DNA of 64,000 nt from Actinomadura luzonensis (GTDB taxonomy: Bacteria > Actinomycetota > Actinomycetes > Streptosporangiales > Streptosporangiaceae): assembly GCF_022664455.2 (NCBI RefSeq), contig NZ_JAKRKC020000003.1, positions 496,001-560,000 of the forward strand. Reading direction: 5' to 3'. Below are positions 24,293 to 32,336 of the stretch, piece after piece. Position numbers and translations under genes: made by a program. Each line of letters starts with the position of its first letter. Position 1 is the first letter of the stretch. The notes under the pieces were generated by a model, which was not told the origin of the DNA, did not search any database, and was given only the letters and a program-made list of their open reading frames with translations.

Positions 24293-25414
24293 TCATCGCT
24301 CGTCGATCGGCTTCCACTTTTGGTCGGTCTCGCCGATGTACTCGCTGTCCGGGCGGATGAGGCGGTTGTCGGCGTGCTGCTCGATGACATGCGCCGTCCA
24401 GCCGGACATGCGGCTGATCGAGAAGACCGGCGTGAACAGGTCGGTCGGGATGCCGAGGTAGTGGTAGACCGAAGCGGCGTAGAAGTCGACGTTCGGGTAG
24501 AGGCCCTTGGTGTCGAGGACGACCTCTTCCATCTCCTTGGACATCCGGTAGTACGTGTCGTCGCCGGTGGCCTCGGCCAGCTCGGCGGACATCCTGCGCA
24601 GGTGGGTGGCGCGCGGGTCCTCGGTCTTGTAGACGCGGTGGCCGAAGCCCATGATCTTCTCGCCCTTGGCGAGCTTGTCGCGGACGGCCTGCGCCACGCC
24701 GTCCGGCGGGATCGACTCCAGCGTCTTCATGACCTGCTCGTTCGCGCCGCCGTGCAGCGGGCCCTTGAGGGTGCCGATGGCGGCGACGATGGCGGAGTGC
24801 ATGTCCGACAGCGTCGCGGCGCACACCCGGGCGGCGAACGTGGAGGCGTTCATGGTGTGGTCGGCGTGCAGCACCAGGCACTCGTCGAAGATCTCGACCT
24901 CGCGCGGGCCGGGCCGGCGGCCGGTGACCTGGAGCAGGAAGTTGGCCGCGATGCTCAGCTCGGGGTCGGCGTCGGGGACGCTGCCGCCGGTGCGGGCGGC
25001 GTGGTAGCGGGCGACGAGCACGGGCTGCTGCGCGGTGAGCCGGGCGGCCTTGCGCAGGTTGGCGTCGGGGGCGATGGAGTCCTTGTCGGGGTCGTCGGCG
25101 GCCGACAGCGAGACGAGGGAGCGCAGCGCCTCCATGGGTTTCTGCTTCTCGGCGATCTCGGCGATGTTCGCCGCGACCAGCGGCCCGAGCTCACGCCCTG
25201 CCGCCAGCTCCTCGCCGTAGGCGGCGAGCTCGGCGCGGGTGGGCAGCTTGCCGCGTTGGAGCAGGTGCGCGGTCTCTTCGAACGTGGCGCGGCCGGCCAG
25301 ATCGTGGATGTCGTATCCGCGATAGAAGAGGCGACCGGCCTTTCCGTCAATGTCGCTCAGCGCTGTGGACGCGGCTACGACATCGGCCAGACCTTTCGTG
25401 GGCTTGTCCGCCAT
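24293..25414 (-). CDS. Citrate synthase (citrate/2-methylcitrate synthase family)
   Basis: A 373-aa condensing enzyme joining acetyl-CoA (or propionyl-CoA) and oxaloacetate. Catalytic residues are visible: His in LHGGAN near 216, His in GFGHRVY near 253 and Asp in VDFYAA near 305. LHADHTMNASTFAARV and RPDSEYIGE are further family marks. Its length matches the shorter, dimeric bacterial type rather than the hexameric 430-residue type. It is divergent from an FHA-HTH regulator, and DUF3017 and icd follow on the same strand. Citrate versus methylcitrate activity cannot be decided by sequence alone, but the TCA neighbourhood favours citrate. Confidence 0.9.
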   Translation of the reverse strand: MADKPTKGLADVVAASTALSDIDGKAGRLFYRGYDIHDLAGRATFEETAHLLQRGKLPTRAELAAYGEELAAGRELGPLVAANIAEIAEKQKPMEALRSLVSLSAADDPDKDSIAPDANLRKAARLTAQQPVLVARYHAARTGGSVPDADPELSIAANFLLQVTGRRPGPREVEIFDECLVLHADHTMNASTFAARVCAATLSDMHSAIVAAIGTLKGPLHGGANEQVMKTLESIPPDGVAQAVRDKLAKGEKIMGFGHRVYKTEDPRATHLRRMSAELAEATGDDTYYRMSKEMEEVVLDTKGLYPNVDFYAASVYHYLGIPTDLFTPVFSISRMSGWTAHVIEQHADNRLIRPDSEYIGETDQKWKPIDER

Positions 25415-25502
25415 GAGTGCTTCCTCCGCTTATCTTCCTCCGAAGTCTACCCGTGAGCAGGTAAAACCGTCCGCGAAGGTCCAGACCAATTTCACCGGCG
25501 AT

Positions 25503-25522
25503 TCTCCTTTCGGCAAAGGAGA
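25503..25522. promoter_or_regulatory. Palindrome in the citrate synthase / FHA-HTH promoter region
   Basis: TCTCCTTT and AAAGGAGA form a perfect 8-bp inverted repeat with a CGGC spacer, 89 bp outside the citrate synthase start and 74 bp before the FHA-HTH start. It could be an operator or a leader hairpin masking a Shine-Dalgarno-like AAAGGAGA. A second small dyad, GTAA-TAG-TTAC, lies near 25559-25569. Confidence 0.4.
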
Positions 25523-25595
25523 TTCCGCATCCCCTCGTTTGGGTAAGCCGGAGCTGTAGTAATAGTTACGGCGGGCTACCTGGGGAGGAACTGCC

Positions 25596-26243
25596 GTGGA
25601 GGGGCCGTTCATACGCATCGAGGACACCGGTGAGGTGATCCCGTTGCGCCCCGAGATCACGACGGTCGGAAGAGGGCGGGGTGTCGACATCCGGCTCACC
25701 GATCCCAGCGTGTCTCGACTCCATGCCGAGTTCGTCAGACGAGGACCCTACCTGTACGTCGTGGACCTGGGCTTGTCCAGGAACGGCACGCGGGTGAACG
25801 GCAGGCCGATCGCCCGGAGGGTCCTTGACGACGGTGACGTCGTCTCGTTCGGCGCGGCGCGGGGTCGCATCGGTGGAGTCCCCCGTGAGGACTTCACCCC
25901 CGAGGTCGAGCTGCGCAGGGCGGCGGCGCCCGAGCTGACCAGGCGCGAGGTCGACGTGCTGACCTCGCTCTGCCGGCCGGCGCTGTCCGACGAGGCGTTC
26001 GTCGCCCCGGCGACCGCACGCGAGATCGCCGACGACCTGGTCGTGACCGAAGCCGCGGTCAAGCAGCATCTGCTGCGGCTGTACCAGAAGTTCCGCATCC
26101 CGGAGGGCACCAACCGGCGCACCCGCCTCGCCAACGAGGTCGTGGCGCTCGGGCTGGTCCGCCCGACCCCCGTGGTTCCCCCACAGCGGTCCTCGGGAGC
26201 TCCCGCCGAGCAGCCTTCGGCGGCGGGGCGCAGGGCTTCGTAA
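25596..26243 (+). CDS. FHA domain protein with C-terminal helix-turn-helix
   Basis: A 215-aa regulator. Residues 1-90 form a forkhead-associated domain that binds phosphothreonine peptides: TVGRGRGVDIRLTDPSVSRLHAEF contains the GR, SRLH core and is followed by LGLSRNGTRVNG (the N-G strand). From about 105 to 180 a winged/LuxR-like DNA-binding part follows (LTRREVDVLTSLCRP, ATAREIADDLVVTEAAVKQHLLRLYQKF). The tail is Pro/Ser-rich. GTG start with GGGGAGGA upstream. Phosphorylation by a Ser/Thr kinase could link it to gene control; the divergent citrate synthase is an obvious target, though unproven. Confidence 0.82.
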   Translation: MEGPFIRIEDTGEVIPLRPEITTVGRGRGVDIRLTDPSVSRLHAEFVRRGPYLYVVDLGLSRNGTRVNGRPIARRVLDDGDVVSFGAARGRIGGVPREDFTPEVELRRAAAPELTRREVDVLTSLCRPALSDEAFVAPATAREIADDLVVTEAAVKQHLLRLYQKFRIPEGTNRRTRLANEVVALGLVRPTPVVPPQRSSGAPAEQPSAAGRRAS

Positions 26244-26347
26244 CCGGCCGGATCGCGACCGGGGCTACGGCGAGGGGTTCCGGCAGCGTCGGAGCCTGGA
26301 CAACACCGTGCGGAACAGCGCGGATCAGAGCAGCGGCGAGCGCCGCG

Positions 26348-26372
26348 CACCGGATCTCGGTGAGATCCGGTG
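26348..26372. terminator. Perfect hairpin between FHA-HTH and glycosidase genes
   Basis: CACCGGATCTC and GAGATCCGGTG pair perfectly over 11 bp with a 3-base loop. No T-tract follows. It lies between convergent genes and is probably a shared terminator; the rest of the 220-bp gap shows nothing else. Confidence 0.6.
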
Positions 26373-26463
26373 ACGGCCGCCCACCGCGCTCGTCGCAGGT
26401 CAGGAAACGGGCCGGCGACGCGCGTGAGCGCAGCACGCTCGCGGACGCGTCGCCCGTACGTTC

Positions 26464-28032
26464 TCAGATGACCCGGAATCCGTTGCTGGGCCGGCTGGTC
26501 CTGTTGGCCCGGTCCACCGCGACCGCGTAGTAGTGGTCGCCGCGCTTGCCGTCCGGGTCGGTCCACCGGATCTGCCGGTCTCCCGGCACGACCGCGACCA
26601 GGTTGCTGGCGTCGGCGAAGTCGTCCGCGGAAGCGTGCCCGGCGAAGCGGAACAGCGCGAACAGGAACGGCTCGTCGCGGCCCGTGGCCACGGCCCGCAC
26701 CTCGACGCCGCCGCCCGGGCGGCGCAGCGCGTAGGCGACCACCGGGCGGCGCGGCGGCTCGCCGCCGGCCAGCCGGGGCAGCACGGGCGCGAGCGCGGGC
26801 CGCTGGTAGTGGTCGTTGACCGCGGTCGAGATCGAGCCGATGCGGTCGACCTTGACGTCGTTGGCGTTGTACCAGATGTCGCCGCTGATCTCGGGGTGCT
26901 CGCGGTTGAGCGTCAGGTGCCTGGACAGCTCGTTCGGCACCTGCCACTCGGCGGCCTGCGCGGGGTCGCCCGCCTTGTACGCGGCCTGCCCGATCCACAG
27001 CAGCGTCCTGGTGCCGCTCGCCACGTCCGACCACCAGGGGACGAGCTTGGAGTAGTCGGCGGGCGGCTGGCCGATGTACCAGTAGAGCTGCGGCGCGATG
27101 TAGTCGAGCCAGCCCTTCTTGACCCAGCCGCGGGTGTCGGCGTGCAGGTTGTCGTAGGACTGGCCGCCGTTGGTCTCCGAGCCGAGCGGGTCGGTGGCCT
27201 TGTTGCGCCAGATGCCGGACGGGCTGATGCCCCAGGCGATCTCCGGCTTGGCCGCCAGCACGCGCTGCTGCATCTCCTGCACCATCAGGTCGACGTTGTT
27301 GCGCCGCCAGGAGGCGAGGTCGGGGAAGCCGGCGCCGTACTGGGCGAAGGCGGCGCTGTCGTCGAAGGCCGTGGTGTTGGTCGGGTAGAAGTAGTCGTCG
27401 AAGTGCAGGCCGTCGATGTCGTAGCGGGTGACCGCGTCCATCATGGCGTCCTGGCAGAACTTGCGGACCTCGGGCAGGCCGGGGTTGTAGTAGAGCTTGC
27501 CGCCGAACGGCAGGATCCACTCGGGGTGCTTGCGGCCGGGGTGGTCGGGGTGCAGCTTGGCGGGGTCGGCCTGCATGGAGACCCGGTAGGGGTTGAACCA
27601 GGCGTGGAAGGCCAGGCCGCGCTTGTGCGTCTCCTCGACGGCGAAGCCGAGCGGGTCGTAGCCGGGGTCCTGGCCCTGGGTGCCGGTGAGGTACTGCGAC
27701 CACGGCTCGAACGGGGACGGCCAGAAGGCGTCGGCCGTGGGCCTGATCTGCACGAACACCGAGTTCAGCTTGCGCTGCTGCGCCACGTCCAGCCAGGCCA
27801 GGTACTCGGCCTTCTGCTGCTCGGCGGTCAGGCCGGGCTTGGAGGGCCAGTTGATGTTGACGACGGACGCGATCCACATGCCGCGCATCTCGTGCAGCGG
27901 GGGGACGTACGCGGCTGCGGTCTCGGGCCCGGTCTCGGGCTCGGTCTCGGTCTCGGCGAACGCGGGCATCGGCACCGCCGTGGCGGCGGCCGCGAGAGCG
28001 AGACCCTTCAGGAGAGTCCTTCTGCTCGGCAT
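26464..28032 (-). CDS. DigH-like glycosyl hydrolase (GHL10 family), Tat-exported
   Basis: A 522-aa secreted glycosidase. The N-terminus MPSRRTLLKGLALAAAATAV is a twin-arginine signal with cleavage near AFA. A Glu/Thr/Pro-rich spacer (ETETEPETGPET) follows, coded by a short DNA repeat. The catalytic part has EMRGMWIASVVNINWPSK, LNSVFVQIRPTADAFWPS, RGLAFHAWFNPYRVS, and DIDGLHFDDYFYP (acidic active-site cluster near 205-213). A C-terminal fibronectin-like domain ends it. The E. coli relative DigH cuts glycan strands stripped of peptides. A wall-remodelling role fits the neighbouring GH3 enzyme. Confidence 0.83.
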   Translation of the reverse strand: MPSRRTLLKGLALAAAATAVPMPAFAETETEPETGPETAAAYVPPLHEMRGMWIASVVNINWPSKPGLTAEQQKAEYLAWLDVAQQRKLNSVFVQIRPTADAFWPSPFEPWSQYLTGTQGQDPGYDPLGFAVEETHKRGLAFHAWFNPYRVSMQADPAKLHPDHPGRKHPEWILPFGGKLYYNPGLPEVRKFCQDAMMDAVTRYDIDGLHFDDYFYPTNTTAFDDSAAFAQYGAGFPDLASWRRNNVDLMVQEMQQRVLAAKPEIAWGISPSGIWRNKATDPLGSETNGGQSYDNLHADTRGWVKKGWLDYIAPQLYWYIGQPPADYSKLVPWWSDVASGTRTLLWIGQAAYKAGDPAQAAEWQVPNELSRHLTLNREHPEISGDIWYNANDVKVDRIGSISTAVNDHYQRPALAPVLPRLAGGEPPRRPVVAYALRRPGGGVEVRAVATGRDEPFLFALFRFAGHASADDFADASNLVAVVPGDRQIRWTDPDGKRGDHYYAVAVDRANRTSRPSNGFRVI

Positions 28033-28119
28033 GGGGGGTGGCCTCTCGGAAGTGGTTGTATCAGAGGCGACGATGACAGAAAATTACCTTCAGATCAACA
28101 AGTGTGAAGGAAAATGCCG

Positions 28120-29562
28120 ATGAGCCGTGACCTGTACAGACTGGCGCTTGCGGTGCTGCATCCGGGGTTCGAGGGGACCTCCGCCCCCGACTGGCTGCGC
28201 CGCGCGCTGGGCGAGGGTCTCGGCGGCGTCGTGCTGTTCGCCCGCAACGCCATCGGGGCGGAGCTCGTCCGGGAGCTCCGCGCGGAGAACCCCGGCGTCG
28301 TCGTCGCCATCGACGAGGAGGGCGGCACGGTCACCCGGCTGGAAGTCCGCTCCGGCAGCTCCTTTCCCGGCAACAGGGCGCTGGGCGTGGTGGACGACGC
28401 CGATCTTACCGAGCGGGTGGGCCGGCAGATCGGCAGGATGCTCGCGGAGCTGGACATCACCCTCGACTACGCGCCCTCCGTCGATGTCAACGCGAACCCC
28501 GCCAACCCGGTCATCGGGGTCCGCTCGTTCGGCCCGGAACCGGACCTGGTCGCCCGGCACGGGGCCGCGTTCGTCCGCGGGGTGCAGGGCGCGGGCGTGG
28601 CCGCCTGCGCCAAGCACTTCCCCGGCCACGGCGACACCGTCACCGACTCCCACCTGGCGCTGCCGACCGTGGCCGCCTCCCGTGAGGAGCTGCTGGCCCG
28701 CGACCTCCCGCCGTTCCGGGCCGTGATCGACGCCGGGGTGCGGGCCGTCATGACCGGCCACCTGCTCGTGCCCGCGCTCGACCCGGACGCGCCGGCGACG
28801 CTCAGCCGCGCCGCGCTGACCGATCTCCTCAGGGACGAGCTCGGCTTCGGCGGCATGGTCGTCACCGACGCCATCGAGATGCGGGCGGTGGCCGCGATGG
28901 CCTCCCCCGGCGAGATCGCGGTGCGGGCGCTCGCCGCCGGCGCGGACGCGATCTGCGTCGGCGTCGTCACCGAGGACGGCCTGCGCGAGCTCACCGGCGC
29001 CGTGGTGGCGGCCGTGCGCGACGGCGTCCTGCCCGAGGACCGGCTGGCCGAGGCCGCCGGACGGGTGCGAGCACTGTCCGACTGGTACGCCGCCCGCGCC
29101 GGCCTGCGCGAGCGGGCACGCGCCGACCTCGACCCCGGCGCCGGCCTGGAGGCCGCCCGCGCCGCGCTCACCACGACCGGCACCGCCGCGCTCGACCGGG
29201 CGCCGCTGGTCGTCGAGGTCAACACCCGCCTCAGCCAGGCCGTCGACCCCGGCACGCCGACCGGCATCACCGCCGCCCTGGCCGCCCTGCTGCCCAACAC
29301 CGACCTGGTCCGCATGGAGCCCGGCGGCGAGCTGCCCGACCTCGGCGGGCCGCGCGCCGACCGGCCGCTCGTGCTGGTCGTCCACGACGCCGCCCGGCAC
29401 GCCTGGGTACGGGACACCGTCGAGAAGGCGGTCGCCGCCCGGCCGGACACGATCGTCGTCGACACCGGCATCCCCGGGCCGCCGGCCGGGGCCGCGCACG
29501 TCGCCACGCACGGCATCTCCCGCGTCTCCGCGCAGGCGGCGGCGGAATGGCTGACCCGGTGA
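28120..29562 (+). CDS. GH3 family beta-N-acetylglucosaminidase-like protein
   Basis: A 480-aa glycoside hydrolase of family 3 without signal peptide, so probably cytoplasmic. Marks: GVVLFARN near 38, AIDEEGG (substrate Asp near 65), DYAPSVDVN, RSFG, the NagZ-type KHFPGHGDTVTDSH loop carrying the His/Asp general acid pair (near 167-178), and MVVTDAIEM with the nucleophile Asp. This loop is typical of enzymes that release GlcNAc from muropeptides. AAGGAAA lies six bases before the ATG at 28120; an ATG two codons upstream is less well spaced. The downstream MurR/RpiR regulator gene overlaps its end. Confidence 0.88.
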   Translation: MSRDLYRLALAVLHPGFEGTSAPDWLRRALGEGLGGVVLFARNAIGAELVRELRAENPGVVVAIDEEGGTVTRLEVRSGSSFPGNRALGVVDDADLTERVGRQIGRMLAELDITLDYAPSVDVNANPANPVIGVRSFGPEPDLVARHGAAFVRGVQGAGVAACAKHFPGHGDTVTDSHLALPTVAASREELLARDLPPFRAVIDAGVRAVMTGHLLVPALDPDAPATLSRAALTDLLRDELGFGGMVVTDAIEMRAVAAMASPGEIAVRALAAGADAICVGVVTEDGLRELTGAVVAAVRDGVLPEDRLAEAAGRVRALSDWYAARAGLRERARADLDPGAGLEAARAALTTTGTAALDRAPLVVEVNTRLSQAVDPGTPTGITAALAALLPNTDLVRMEPGGELPDLGGPRADRPLVLVVHDAARHAWVRDTVEKAVAARPDTIVVDTGIPGPPAGAAHVATHGISRVSAQAAAEWLTR

Positions 29563-30422
29563 ACGGCGCCGAGCAGGCCAACCCCGTCGCCGCCGTCCGG
29601 GCCGTGCTGCCCTCGCTCACCCCGGCGGCGCAGGCCATCGCGCGCATCATCCTCGACGACCCCGGGCTCGTCGTGCGCAGCACGATCACCGAGTTCAGCG
29701 CGGTGTCGGGCACCAGCGAGGCCACGATCGTGCGGACCGCGCGGGCGCTGGGGTTCGGCGGGTACTCCCAGATGCGCTTCGCCCTCGCCGCCGCCGTCGC
29801 CAAGGAGCCGGAACGCCTCGTCCCCGGCGACCTCGCGCCCGACGACCCGCTGACCGACGTGATCGCCAAGGTCGCGCGGGCCGAGTCCGAAGCGCTCGCC
29901 GACACCGCCGCCCAGCTCGACCCCGACCGGCTCGGCGAGGTCGTCTCGGCGATCGCGGCGGCCCGGCGGGTGGACGTGTACGGGGTGGCGGCCTCCGGGC
30001 TGGTCGCCGCGGACATGTCGCAGAAGCTGCTGCGCATCGGGCTGTCCAGCCACCCCTTCAGCGACGCCCACCTGGCGCTGACCAGCGCCGCCCTGCTCAA
30101 GGACGGGGACGTGGCGGTCGCGATCAGCTGCAGCGGGGAGACGCCGGACGTGCTCGTGCCCGCCCGCACCGCCTCCGAGGCGGGGGCGATGGTCGTCGGG
30201 ATCACCAACAACCCGCGGTCGTCGCTGGCCGAGCTGGCCGATCACACGCTGGTGTCGGCGGGACGCGAGACCGCCTTCCGGCCGGGGGCGCTGGCTAGCC
30301 GGATCAGCCAGCTGCTGATCGTGGACTGCATCTTCGTGGGGCTGGCGCAGCGGACGTACGACACGGCGGACGCCGCCATCCGCGCCACCCGCGACGCCAC
30401 CGACCGCTACCGCGCCCGCTGA
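29547..30422 (+). CDS. MurR/RpiR family transcriptional regulator
   Basis: A 291-aa regulator with an N-terminal RpiR helix-turn-helix (about 15-90; TITEFSAVSGTSEATIVRTARALGFGGYSQMRFALA) and a sugar-isomerase (SIS) domain (about 120-265; RRVDVYGVAASGLVAADMSQKLLRIG, VAISCSGETPDVLVPARTASEAGA). SIS domains of this family bind phosphosugars such as MurNAc-6-P or GlcNAc-6-P. It overlaps the GH3 gene by 16 bp, so the two are co-expressed and the regulator probably responds to amino sugars released by that enzyme. Confidence 0.88.
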   Translation: MADPVNGAEQANPVAAVRAVLPSLTPAAQAIARIILDDPGLVVRSTITEFSAVSGTSEATIVRTARALGFGGYSQMRFALAAAVAKEPERLVPGDLAPDDPLTDVIAKVARAESEALADTAAQLDPDRLGEVVSAIAAARRVDVYGVAASGLVAADMSQKLLRIGLSSHPFSDAHLALTSAALLKDGDVAVAISCSGETPDVLVPARTASEAGAMVVGITNNPRSSLAELADHTLVSAGRETAFRPGALASRISQLLIVDCIFVGLAQRTYDTADAAIRATRDATDRYRAR

Positions 30423-30488
30423 CCCTCCCACCAGGGCTTCCCGTCCACCCGGAAGAGCCGTCCCCCTCGCACGCCACCCAGCCCCCAC

Positions 30489-30819
30489 CCGAAGACTGAC
30501 CCCCCGTTCGGCCACCTGAGGACGGGCAGCCGACGGGACGGCCGCTCCCGCCCTCGCCCGAAGACGGACACCCCTTCCGCCACCTGAGGACGGGCAGCCA
30601 GCCGAACGGCCGCTCCCACCTCCGCCCGAAGACGGACACCCCTTCTCCGCCACCTGAGGACGAGCAGCCAGCGGAACGGCCGCTCCCACCCCCGCCTGAA
30701 GACAGGCAGCCGGAGGGGACGGCCCCCTCCCCCGACCTGAGGACGGGCAGCCGAAGGGACGACCACCCCTGCCGTCTGAAGAGCGGCAGCCGGCCCTCTT
30801 CCTGCCTGAGGGCGGGCAG
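30489..30819. repeat. Degenerate tandem repeat, ten copies of a CCTGAGGACGGGCAG core
   Basis: Cores begin at 30489, 30515, 30558, 30583, 30626, 30653, 30695, 30736, 30775 and 30805. Spacings alternate about 26 and 43 bp for the first six, giving a 68-70-bp higher-order unit, then settle near 40. Variants are CCGAAGACGGACAC and CCTGAGGACGGGCAG. ACGGCCGCTCCC recurs between them. No reading frame stays coding and no Cas genes are near, so it is neither a protein repeat nor CRISPR. It lies in the 743-bp gap between the convergent MurR/RpiR and folD genes. Confidence 0.75.
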
Positions 30820-30989
30820 CGGGATGCGGCGGCCACTCCCTCGCGCGCCCGCCCTGGCGCGGTCCGGGGTGGGGACAAGGAGGCGAGGTGGCCCCGATCC
30901 GGGCGGCCGTCGCCAACAGCGCCGGCCGCAGTTCCCGCCCCGCCCGCGCGAGGCTCGTCCAGTACGTCTACCGGCAGACCCAGCGGGCC

Positions 30990-31091
30990 CGGGGGCACGG
31001 GGGGACGGGGTCCCGGGGCACGGGGTCCCGGGGGACGGGGTCCCGAAGTCCCGGGGGACGGGGTCCCGGGGGGCGGGGGGACGGGGGCGCG
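30990..31091. repeat. G-rich tandem repeat with G-quadruplex and hairpin potential
   Basis: Copies of GGGGGACGGGGTCCC and GGGGCACGGGGTCCC follow one another, ending in runs such as GGGGGGCGGGGGGACGGGGG. Many runs of at least four G lie on the plus strand, so G-quadruplexes are possible. Each unit can also fold as a GGGAC/GTCCC hairpin with a 3-base loop. It occupies the folD-proximal half of the same gap; no gene is seen between 30423 and 31165. Confidence 0.7.
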
Positions 31092-31165
31092 GGGAGCGGC
31101 CGACGGCCCGTCCTGGCCGGCGGATCCGCGCGCCCGTGCTGAGCGGCGCCCCGTTGCGGACCGGT

Positions 31166-32029
31166 TTACCGCGCGGCGTCCAGGACGGCCTTCTCGGCGG
31201 CCTCGACGACGTTGGACAGCAGCAGCGCGCGGGTCATCGGCCCGACTCCGCCCGGGTTGGGCGTGAGGAACCCGGCGACCTCCTCGACGTCCGGCGCCAC
31301 GTCACCGGCGATCTTGCCGTCGACCCGGGAGACCCCGACGTCGAGCACGGCCGCGCCCGGCTTGACCATGTCGGCCTTGATCAGCTCGGGCACCCCGGCC
31401 GCCGCCACGACGATGTCGGCCCGGCGGGTGTGCGCGGCGAGGTCGTGGGTGCCGGTGTGGCAGAGGGTGACGGTGGCGTTCTCGCTGCGGCGGGTCAGCA
31501 GGAGGCCCAGCGAGCGGCCCACGGTGATGCCGCGGCCCACCACGACGACCTCCGCGCCCTTGATCGGGACGCCGTACTCCTGCAGCAGCAGCACGATGCC
31601 GTGCGGGGTGCACGGGAGCGGGGCCTCGACCATGTGGACGAGACGGCCGAGGTTGACCGGGTGGAGGCCGTCGGCGTCCTTGGCCGGGTCCATGCGCTCC
31701 AGCAGGGCCATCGTGTCGAGCTGCTTCGGGAGGGGGAGCTGGACGATGTAGCCGGTGCACTCGGGGGAGGCGTTCAGCTCGTCGATGGCCGACTCGACCT
31801 CGGCCTGGGTGGCGGTGGCCGGCAGGTCGACGCGGATGGAGGCGATGCCCACCTCGGCACAGTCGCGGTGCTTGCCCGCCACATAGATCTGGCTGCCGGG
31901 GTCGTCGCCGACCAGGATGGTGCCGAGGCCCGGCGTGACGCCGCGTTCCTTGAGCGCGGCCACCCGTGCCGTGAGGTCTGCCTTGATCTTGGCGGCGGTC
32001 GCCTTGCCGTCGAGTTTCACTGCGCTCAT
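31166..32029 (-). CDS. folD: Bifunctional methylenetetrahydrofolate dehydrogenase/cyclohydrolase
   Basis: A 287-aa one-carbon enzyme that oxidises 5,10-methylene-THF and hydrolyses the product to 10-formyl-THF, needed by the purine formyltransferases coded further along. Marks: LDGKATAAKIKADL, LVGDDPGSQIYVAGKHR (catalytic Lys near 55), GYIVQLPLPKQLD, KDADGLHPVNLGRL, the nucleotide-binding GRGITVGRSLG, and TPNPGGVGPMT at the end. ATG at 32029 has AAGGA upstream. It is divergent from the mannosidase operon over about 300 bp. Confidence 0.95.
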   Translation of the reverse strand: MSAVKLDGKATAAKIKADLTARVAALKERGVTPGLGTILVGDDPGSQIYVAGKHRDCAEVGIASIRVDLPATATQAEVESAIDELNASPECTGYIVQLPLPKQLDTMALLERMDPAKDADGLHPVNLGRLVHMVEAPLPCTPHGIVLLLQEYGVPIKGAEVVVVGRGITVGRSLGLLLTRRSENATVTLCHTGTHDLAAHTRRADIVVAAAGVPELIKADMVKPGAAVLDVGVSRVDGKIAGDVAPDVEEVAGFLTPNPGGVGPMTRALLLSNVVEAAEKAVLDAAR

Positions 32030-32096
32030 GCGGCAATCCTTCCATGCCGGCTCCCGCCCCGGGCACATCCGCTCCCCTCGACGCCCGCGCCCTGAT

Positions 32097-32156
32097 CCTT
32101 CCGCGGCCCTTGCGCGGCCTTGCGCGGCCCTTGCGCGGCCTTGCGCGGCCCTTCCG
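32097..32156. repeat. CCTTGCGCGGC short tandem repeat upstream of folD
   Basis: Four near-identical copies of CCTTGCGCGG(C), flanked by two degenerate copies (CCTTCCGCGGC, CCTTCCGCCGG), make units of 10 and 11 bp alternating as a 21-bp pair. It lies 68-127 bp upstream of the folD start, inside the divergent region, and could change promoter spacing if copy number varies. Confidence 0.65.
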
Positions 32157-32203
32157 CCGGGCCGGGAACCGCTTCTCCTCCTTCTCGAAGCGCTCCCGGC
32201 CGG

Positions 32204-32243
32204 TTATCCACAGATCGCAGGCAGTCGCATCGCGTTGTCCACA
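32204..32243. promoter_or_regulatory. Two DnaA-box-like sequences
   Basis: TTATCCACA (32204-32212) and TTGTCCACA (32235-32243) lie in the same orientation, 31 bp apart. The first is the E. coli consensus and the second the form preferred in Streptomyces. Two perfect boxes this close are unlikely by chance in GC-rich DNA. They lie in the folD/mannosidase divergent region. They may bind DnaA for gene control or titration; there is no AT-rich unwinding region to suggest an origin. Confidence 0.55.
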
Positions 32244-32251
32244 GGCGGGGG

Positions 32252-32289
32252 ATGACATCGTTGTCATGCCTTCGCCGAGGGCCTAGTGT
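32252..32289 (+). promoter_or_regulatory. Mannosidase operon promoter with overlapping operator
   Basis: TTGTCA (32261-32266) and TAGTGT (32284-32289) are 17 bp apart, a good vegetative-type promoter. The dyad ATGACA-TCGT-TGTCAT (32252-32267) covers the -35 box, the classic position for a repressor. GGAGG follows at 32326 and the TTG start at 32337. An imperfect direct duplication of CCACCCGGAGGTCC (32301 and 32320) gives two Shine-Dalgarno copies, only the second correctly spaced. Confidence 0.5.
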
Positions 32290-32336
32290 TACGGGCGCCG
32301 CCACCCGGAGGTCCACGCTCCACCCGGAGGTCCCCC

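Noticed and set aside
30489..30819. Possible CRISPR array
   Set aside because: Spacing alternates, the spacers resemble each other, repeat units are degenerate, and no cas gene is in the window.
32204..32243. Replication origin suggested by DnaA boxes
   Set aside because: Only two boxes, no AT-rich unwinding region, and no dnaA, dnaN or gyrase genes nearby.
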